From positions 1 through 6,954 of the forward strand of contig JAFQAF010000366.1 in NCBI GenBank assembly GCA_017400025.1: a DNA stretch of 6,954 nt. The letters are read 5' to 3'. This document shows, piece after piece, positions 1-4,846 of this stretch. Position numbers and translations under genes: made by a program. Under the pieces are notes generated by a model. That model was not told the DNA's origin. It ran no database searches and saw only the letters and a program-made list of their open reading frames with translations. This DNA comes from Oscillospiraceae bacterium. GTDB taxonomy: Bacteria; Bacillota_A; Clostridia; Oscillospirales; Ruminococcaceae. Position 1 is the first letter of the stretch. Each line of letters starts with the position of its first letter.

Positions 1-2
1 AA

Positions 3-701
3 AATATCACAATTCCTAAACATATAGGCATTATAATGGACGGCAACGGCCGATGGGCAAAAAAAAGAATGCTGCCAAGAAATATGGGCCATAAAAAAGG
101 GGCAGAAGTATTTCAGGATATTACCAGATACTGCAACGAGCTTGGTCTGGAATCTGTTACTTTTTATGCTTTTTCCACCGAAAACTGGAAAAGACCTGCA
201 GAAGAAGTAAACGGCATCATGTCTTTGCTGAAAGAATATCTGATAAAGGCTTTTGACTATGAAAAGGAAAACAACAGAGTTGTATTTTTGGGTGACAAAT
301 CTGCTTTTTCCGGCGAACTTCTTGAGCTTATGCTTGATATAGAAGAAAAAACAAAAGACCGAACAGGCATGACTCTCAATATTGCATTGAATTACGGTGC
401 AAGAAATGAGATTGTTTCTGCTGCAAAAGCTATAGCAGAAAAGGTGAAAAACGGTCAGCTTGCAGTGGATGATATTACAGAAGATGTATTTTCTGATCAT
501 CTTTATACAAAAGGTCAGCCGGATCCCGATTTTATTCTCAGACCAAGCGGGGAGAAAAGAATTTCCAACTTCCTGCTGTGGCAGATAGCATATTCAGAAT
601 TTGTATATATGGATGTGCTGTGGCCTGATTTTACACGAAAAGATTTGGATGAAGCTATTATTGAGTTCAACAGAAGAAACAGACGCTTTGGCGGTGTTTA
701 A
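3..701 (+). CDS. uppS: Undecaprenyl diphosphate synthase (UppS), 5'-partial
   Basis: This cis-prenyltransferase adds isopentenyl diphosphate units to farnesyl diphosphate to make the C55 undecaprenyl diphosphate, the lipid carrier for peptidoglycan and other wall polymers. It acts in the cytosol at the membrane face. The frame is open upstream of the ATG at 36: bases 3-35 encode NITIPKHIGII, which runs directly into the family motif MDGNGRWA. The ATG at 36 is therefore internal, and the true start lies before the window, probably 10-20 residues upstream by family comparison. In visible numbering, D13 is the expected catalytic aspartate. Other family blocks present are GHKKGAE, TFYAFSTENWKRP, LNIALNYGAR, the diphosphate-binding block RPSGEKRISNFLLWQ, and the C-terminal RRFGG. 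The 232 visible residues fit the usual length of about 240-250. A Shine-Dalgarno AAGGAG for cdsA (700-705) overlaps its TAA stop. Identification is firm from motifs. Confidence 0.97.
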   Translation, partial: NITIPKHIGIIMDGNGRWAKKRMLPRNMGHKKGAEVFQDITRYCNELGLESVTFYAFSTENWKRPAEEVNGIMSLLKEYLIKAFDYEKENNRVVFLGDKSAFSGELLELMLDIEEKTKDRTGMTLNIALNYGARNEIVSAAKAIAEKVKNGQLAVDDITEDVFSDHLYTKGQPDPDFILRPSGEKRISNFLLWQIAYSEFVYMDVLWPDFTRKDLDEAIIEFNRRNRRFGGV

Positions 702-710
702 GGAGTAATT

Positions 711-1592
711 ATGAAAACCAGAACAATATCCGGCTTAATAGGTGTAGTAATACTTTTTATAGTGTTAAGCCAGTTTCATACATGGATATTCAATGTAACT
801 TTATTTGCATTGTATACAATTGCTGTCACTGAAATAAACAATGCATTCAGGGAAAAAAATGTAAAGCGGACTTCACGGCTCCTTCACGCTGCAGGAGTTG
901 TAGTTCTGTTATTCAATTCCTATGAGATGAAATCGGTAAATTATATGCTTATGGCTGCACTTTTTGCAGTTGGATTTGCCACAATAGTTGTTTTTAATTT
1001 TGAAAAAATTAATTTTATGACTGTTGCAGCAGAAATTGCCTTTGGTACATATGTTCTGTTTGGATTCTGGTCAATTCTTAGATTCAAATATATTATGCCA
1101 TATACACCATTCGGATGGGATGGCGCATTTATGCTTATACTTACAGCAGTAATAGCATGGGGCGGAGACGTTTTTGCATATTTTGCAGGGTATTTCTTTG
1201 GCAAACATAAGCTTGCACCGGTGCTTTCACCTAAAAAGACAAAGGAAGGTGCTGTAGGCGGTGTAGTAGGATCCGTCCTGCTTACATGTTTTATTCTGTG
1301 GGCATACAGCATGCTGAAACCACTTCTTGAAGGCTCTGCTGCAGTTTACAGTTTTGATATGCAGCACATGCTGATAATTGGCATTATTGCGGCCTGCGGT
1401 TCTGTTGTAGGTATGATAGGTGATTTATTTGCATCGGCAGTAAAGAGAAATGTTGGCATAAAAGACTACGGCAATCTTATGCCTGGTCACGGCGGTGTAA
1501 TGGACAGATTTGACAGTGTCCTGCTGGTTGCACCTATAGTATCATCATTCCTTGGTATAGTTGTTAATGCGGGAGGTATATTCAATGTATAA
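711..1592 (+). CDS. cdsA: Phosphatidate cytidylyltransferase (CDP-diglyceride synthase, CdsA)
   Basis: CdsA is an integral membrane enzyme that converts phosphatidic acid and CTP to CDP-diacylglycerol, the branch-point precursor of phosphatidylglycerol, cardiolipin and other phospholipids. The 293-residue protein is strongly hydrophobic, with several membrane segments, for example residues 5-45, 60-115 and 135-160. The block GGDVFAYFAGYFFGKHKLAP (from residue 151) followed by SPKKTKEG is characteristic. The C-terminal CdsA signature is complete at residues 242-268: S-A-V-K-R, then K251-D252, then PGHGGVMDRFD, including the metal/substrate-binding acidic residues. The ATG start has an AAGGAG ribosome site at 700-705, five bases upstream. 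The 3' end overlaps dxr by 8 bases. Length and motifs match the family; nothing is missing. Confidence 0.97.
   Translation: MKTRTISGLIGVVILFIVLSQFHTWIFNVTLFALYTIAVTEINNAFREKNVKRTSRLLHAAGVVVLLFNSYEMKSVNYMLMAALFAVGFATIVVFNFEKINFMTVAAEIAFGTYVLFGFWSILRFKYIMPYTPFGWDGAFMLILTAVIAWGGDVFAYFAGYFFGKHKLAPVLSPKKTKEGAVGGVVGSVLLTCFILWAYSMLKPLLEGSAAVYSFDMQHMLIIGIIAACGSVVGMIGDLFASAVKRNVGIKDYGNLMPGHGGVMDRFDSVLLVAPIVSSFLGIVVNAGGIFNV
1571..1576 (+). promoter_or_regulatory. Ribosome binding site deciding the dxr start
   Basis: GGGAGG lies 8 bases before the ATG at 1585, inside the end of cdsA. It supports ATG 1585 as the dxr start rather than the TTG at 1561, which would add an eight-residue extension absent from the usual Dxr N-terminus. 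Seen in sequence; use in vivo is inferred. Confidence 0.8.
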
Positions 1593-2736
1593 AAACATTA
1601 TCCTTCTTGGCTCTACAGGGTCAATTGGCACACAGACTCTGGATGTATGTGAAAAACACGGTATAAATGTTGTGGCGCTGTCTGCAAACAGCAACACAAA
1701 ACTGCTGACAGAGCAGATTGAAAAATTCCATCCGGAATATGTATGCTTAACAAATGAGGATGCAGGCAATAATTTTAAAGAAACAGCAGAGAAACTGGGT
1801 GTAAAGCTGATTATAGGCAAAGCCGGTCTTGTAAAGCTGGCACAGCTGGAAGTTGATGCTGTTGTTCTCAACGCTGTTGTAGGTATTGCCGGTCTTGAGG
1901 CAACTCTTGCTGCAATCAACAGCGGAAAAGATGTTGCGCTTGCAAACAAGGAAAGCCTTGTTACCGGCGGCAAGCTGGTAATGGATGCTGTAAAGAAAAA
2001 TGGTGTAAAACTTCTGCCGGTTGACAGTGAACATTCCGCCATTTTCCAGTGCCTGCAGGACAAACACAGCGCAAAATCACTTAATAAAATTATACTCACA
2101 GCTTCAGGCGGTCCATTTTTCGGATATAGCTCTGAACAGCTGGAAAATGTAACAAAAGCCCAGGCACTCAAGCATCCTAACTGGAGTATGGGCTCAAAAA
2201 TTACCATAGATTCTGCCACACTTATGAATAAAGGTCTCGAACTGATAGAAGCGGTATGGCTTTTTGATGTAAAACCGAGTGATGTGCAGATAGTTGTACA
2301 CAGACAGAGTATTATTCACTCTGCAGTACAGTTTATTGACAACAGCGTAATTGCACAGATGGGCGTGCCGGATATGAGACTGCCTATCCAGTATGCAATA
2401 ACCTATCCGGACAGATTTGAATGCCCGGCAGAAAGTCTTGATTTTTTTGCAATGAAGGATCTTACTTTTGCCCCGGCAGACCCGGAAACATTCCTTTGCC
2501 TCAAAGCCGCCATTGAGGCTATAAACAAAGGCGGTCTGTATCCATGTGCAGTAAACGGTGCAAACGAAAGGGCAGTTCAGCTTTTCCTTGAAGATAAAAT
2601 CAGGTTTGCTGATATTGGCCGCATCGTTTATGCAGTTCTTTCTCATTTTAATTTTTCCGCTGAATATACTTTAGAAGATGTATTCCGTGCAGACAAAGAG
2701 GCAAGAGCTTTTGTGGATGCGCAATTAATCAGATAG
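1585..2736 (+). CDS. dxr: 1-deoxy-D-xylulose 5-phosphate reductoisomerase (Dxr/IspC)
   Basis: Dxr catalyses the first committed step of the MEP isoprenoid pathway, the NADPH- and divalent-metal-dependent rearrangement and reduction of DXP to MEP in the cytosol. It is the target of fosmidomycin. From ATG 1585 the protein has 383 residues, normal for the family. The NADPH-binding loop GSTGSIG is at residues 9-15, close to the N-terminus as expected. The metal ligands are D147 and E149 (in VDSEHSA) and E219 (in NKGLELIEA), aligning with E. coli D150, E152 and E231. The flexible active-site loop HPNWSMG starts at H197. LANKESLV and ASGGPFF are also present. The frame is open back to a TTG at 1561, but GGGAGG at 1571-1576 and the family N-terminus favour 1585. 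The gene overlaps cdsA by 8 bases, suggesting translational coupling. With ispG downstream it gives two MEP-pathway genes in this cluster. Confidence 0.97.
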   Translation: MYKNIILLGSTGSIGTQTLDVCEKHGINVVALSANSNTKLLTEQIEKFHPEYVCLTNEDAGNNFKETAEKLGVKLIIGKAGLVKLAQLEVDAVVLNAVVGIAGLEATLAAINSGKDVALANKESLVTGGKLVMDAVKKNGVKLLPVDSEHSAIFQCLQDKHSAKSLNKIILTASGGPFFGYSSEQLENVTKAQALKHPNWSMGSKITIDSATLMNKGLELIEAVWLFDVKPSDVQIVVHRQSIIHSAVQFIDNSVIAQMGVPDMRLPIQYAITYPDRFECPAESLDFFAMKDLTFAPADPETFLCLKAAIEAINKGGLYPCAVNGANERAVQLFLEDKIRFADIGRIVYAVLSHFNFSAEYTLEDVFRADKEARAFVDAQLIR

Positions 2737-2739
2737 AGG
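2735..2739 (+). promoter_or_regulatory. Ribosome binding site of rseP, long spacer
   Basis: AGAGG overlaps the TAG stop of dxr and is the only Shine-Dalgarno-like match before the ATG at 2753. The spacer is 13 bases (T-rich), longer than the usual 5-9, so initiation may be weak or depend on ribosomes terminating at dxr. The latter is inference. Confidence 0.5.
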
Positions 2740-2752
2740 TTTTTTATATTCA

Positions 2753-3772
2753 ATGAGTATTATTGTTTCTGTTTTGGTTTTCAGTGTGGTAATCATAATC
2801 CATGAACTTGGTCATTTTATCACAGCCAAACGGAGTGGAATTAAAGTAAATGAATTCAGTATCGGCATGGGTCCCCAGCTGTTCGGCGTTACAAAAGGTG
2901 ACACACTTTATGCTTTGCGCCTTTTTCCTATAGGCGGCTATGTAGCCATGGAGGGTGAAGACGAAGAAAGCGACCGGGAAGGTGCTTTTAATTCTGTGCC
3001 GGTACAGAACAGGATATCTGTTGTGGTAGCTGGTGCGGTGATGAATATGCTGCTGGGTTTTGCAGTGCTTTGTGTGCTTGTATGCGGACAGGAAGCAATA
3101 ACCAGCAGAACAGTAAGCAGCTTTTACGAAGGTGCTATGACACAGCAGACCGGTCTTATGGTAGGCGATGAGATAATCGCTATCAACGGCCGCAAATGCT
3201 ATATAGCAAACGATGTTATTTATGAATTTGCCAGAACACAGAATGGCACGGCAGATTTTACTGTAATCAGAAACGGCGAGAAGACAGAGCTTGAAAATGT
3301 TACCTTTGAAACATATGAGGACGAAAACGGCATAAAACAGATGGTTATAGACTTTACTGTTCTGCCGGTGGAAAATAATATTCCAAATATGTTAAAAGAG
3401 GCGTTTAACTGGACTGTAAGTATAGCCAGGATGGTATTTTTAAGCCTGGTTGACCTTGTGACTGGCAACGTGGCTATAAACCAGATGTCCGGTCCGGTAG
3501 GTATAGTGTCTGTTGTAAGCGATGCAGTAAGCTATGGTATAGAGCCGGTGCTTTCAATTCTTGCAATGATTACAATAAACCTGGGTGTTTTCAATCTTCT
3601 GCCGTTTCCGGCACTGGATGGCGGCCGCCTTGTGTTCCTGCTGATAGAATTCATCACAGGCAGACAGGTACCTCAGAAATATGAGGCCGCTATCAACGGT
3701 CTTGGCATGCTGGTACTCCTTGGATTTATGGCTTTTGTAACCTTCAGCGATATAACCAAATTCTTTGTTTAA
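2753..3772 (+). CDS. rseP: RIP metalloprotease, site-2 protease family (RseP/RasP-like)
   Basis: This is a membrane-embedded zinc protease that cuts transmembrane segments. In Firmicutes the known substrates of RasP/RseP are anti-sigma factors such as RsiW and leftover signal peptides; the substrate here cannot be told from sequence. The zinc motif HELGH is at residues 17-21 inside the first membrane segment. A second hydrophobic segment spans roughly residues 88-110. A single PDZ-like domain covers about 115-200, with GLMVGDEIIAINGRK from residue 134. The MSGPVG block is at 245-250, and NLLPFPALDGGR carries the third zinc ligand D289. The final membrane segment is near 315-338. At 339 residues it has the compact single-PDZ form common in Clostridia, shorter than B. 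subtilis RasP (about 420) or E. coli RseP (450, two PDZ domains). The 16-base gap to dxr and 12-base gap to ispG indicate co-transcription. Confidence 0.95.
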   Translation: MSIIVSVLVFSVVIIIHELGHFITAKRSGIKVNEFSIGMGPQLFGVTKGDTLYALRLFPIGGYVAMEGEDEESDREGAFNSVPVQNRISVVVAGAVMNMLLGFAVLCVLVCGQEAITSRTVSSFYEGAMTQQTGLMVGDEIIAINGRKCYIANDVIYEFARTQNGTADFTVIRNGEKTELENVTFETYEDENGIKQMVIDFTVLPVENNIPNMLKEAFNWTVSIARMVFLSLVDLVTGNVAINQMSGPVGIVSVVSDAVSYGIEPVLSILAMITINLGVFNLLPFPALDGGRLVFLLIEFITGRQVPQKYEAAINGLGMLVLLGFMAFVTFSDITKFFV

Positions 3773-3774
3773 AC

Positions 3775-3780
3775 GGTGAT
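3775..3780 (+). promoter_or_regulatory. Ribosome binding site deciding the ispG start
   Basis: GGTGAT can pair with the AUCACC part of the 16S rRNA anti-Shine-Dalgarno tail, 4 bases before the ATG at 3785. A GTG at 3776 is in frame but lies within this site and has no ribosome site of its own, so 3785 is preferred. This is a less common site than the AGGAG type used by cdsA. Confidence 0.65.
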
Positions 3781-3784
3781 AAAT

Positions 3785-4846
3785 ATGAGACATGAAAAAA
3801 GAGTTGTAAAAGTTGGCAATTATTATCTTGGCGGTGATAATCCTATTCTTGTTCAGAGTATGCTGAATGTAAAATCAGCTGACGTGGAAGGCAATGTTGC
3901 ACAGGCTGTTGCCCTTGAAAAGGAAGGCTGCCAGATAGTACGTGTAAGTGTACCTTCACTTGAAGATGTGCGCCTTATTACAGAGCTGAAAAAAGCAGTG
4001 AAAATCCCTGTGGTTGCAGATATTCACTTTGATTACAGAATCGCAATCGCCTGCGTAGAAGCCGGTGTTGATAAAGTGCGTATAAATCCTGGCAACATAG
4101 GCGATGATGACAAGATAAAGGCGGTTGTTGATGCATGTAAAGCTCACAATGTGCCGATCAGAATAGGTGTGAATGCAGGCAGCCTTGAAAAGCATGTGCT
4201 CGAAAAATATGGCTCTCCTACACCTGAAGCCCTTTGTGAAAGTGCAATGTATCATATCCGCCTGCTGGAAAAATTTGATTTCCACGATATTATTGTTTCT
4301 ATCAAATCTTCAAACGTACCTACAATGGTTGCAGCCTATCGTCTGCTGGATACAATGTGTCCGTATCCGTTACATCTTGGTGTTACAGAGGCAGGTACAT
4401 ACAGAATGGGCCTCATCAAATCAGGTATGGGTATAGGTGCACTGCTTATGGATGGTATAGGTGATACACTCCGTGTAAGCCTTACAGATTCACCGCTGAA
4501 AGAAATACCTGCCGGTTTTGATATCATCCGTGCAGCCGGTATCAAAGTACCTGGTCCGGAAATTGTATCCTGTCCTACTTGCGGCAGAACAAACCTGGAT
4601 GTTGCCGGTATTGCCACCGAGGTTGAAAACAGACTGAAAGGTATAACCAAGGATATAAAGGTTGCTGTTATGGGTTGTGCTGTAAACGGCCCGGGCGAAG
4701 CAAGAGAGGCAGATATAGGCATCGCCTGCGGTGTGGACAATGCTGTTCTTTTCAAAAAAGGTGAAAAGGTAAAAGTTCTCCGCGGTGATTTCATAGATGA
4801 ATTTGTGGAAGAAATATACAATTTCTTAGAGGAAAAAAGTGAGTAA
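3785..4846 (+). CDS. ispG: 4-hydroxy-3-methylbut-2-en-1-yl diphosphate synthase, flavodoxin/ferredoxin type (IspG/GcpE)
   Basis: IspG is the cytosolic [4Fe-4S] enzyme of the penultimate MEP-pathway step, reductively opening the ring of methylerythritol cyclodiphosphate to HMBPP. From ATG 3785 the protein has 353 residues, the normal length of the bacterial two-domain form. An N-terminal TIM-barrel contains VQSMLN, VADIHFDYRIA and KVRINPGNIG. The C-terminal Fe-S domain carries the three cluster cysteines C263 and C266 (SCPTCGRT) and C298 (MGCAVNGPGEA), with E305 as the expected fourth ligand. All are intact. The frame is open back to a GTG at 3776, but the GGTGAT site at 3775-3780 favours ATG 3785. 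The 3' end overlaps polC by 8 bases. Its place directly before polC is typical of Clostridia. IspG needs an electron donor that is not encoded here. Confidence 0.97.
   Translation: MRHEKRVVKVGNYYLGGDNPILVQSMLNVKSADVEGNVAQAVALEKEGCQIVRVSVPSLEDVRLITELKKAVKIPVVADIHFDYRIAIACVEAGVDKVRINPGNIGDDDKIKAVVDACKAHNVPIRIGVNAGSLEKHVLEKYGSPTPEALCESAMYHIRLLEKFDFHDIIVSIKSSNVPTMVAAYRLLDTMCPYPLHLGVTEAGTYRMGLIKSGMGIGALLMDGIGDTLRVSLTDSPLKEIPAGFDIIRAAGIKVPGPEIVSCPTCGRTNLDVAGIATEVENRLKGITKDIKVAVMGCAVNGPGEAREADIGIACGVDNAVLFKKGEKVKVLRGDFIDEFVEEIYNFLEEKSE
4828..4833 (+). promoter_or_regulatory. Ribosome binding site deciding the polC GTG start
   Basis: AGAGGA lies 5 bases before the GTG at 4839, inside the last codons of ispG. 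No ATG in the polC frame has a comparable site nearby, so the GTG start is favoured. The intervening A6 run (4833-4838) is favourable for initiation. Confidence 0.75.

Noticed and set aside
941..1312. Open frame on the - strand opposite cdsA
   Set aside because: Antisense shadow of a clearly conserved gene; no start context or homology recognised.
1819..1897. Repeated 10-mer GCCGGTCTTG within dxr
   Set aside because: Two copies encoding similar Ala-Gly-Leu stretches; explained by codon preference and not a repeat element.
1545..2219. Long open frame on the - strand (224 codons) opposite dxr
   Set aside because: It lies wholly antisense to cdsA/dxr, is Ser/Cys/Thr-rich as expected for the complement of coding sequence, and has no recognisable domain or ribosome site.
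4336..4821. Open frame on the - strand (161 codons) opposite ispG
   Set aside because: Ser/Pro/Ile-rich shadow of the conserved IspG coding sequence.
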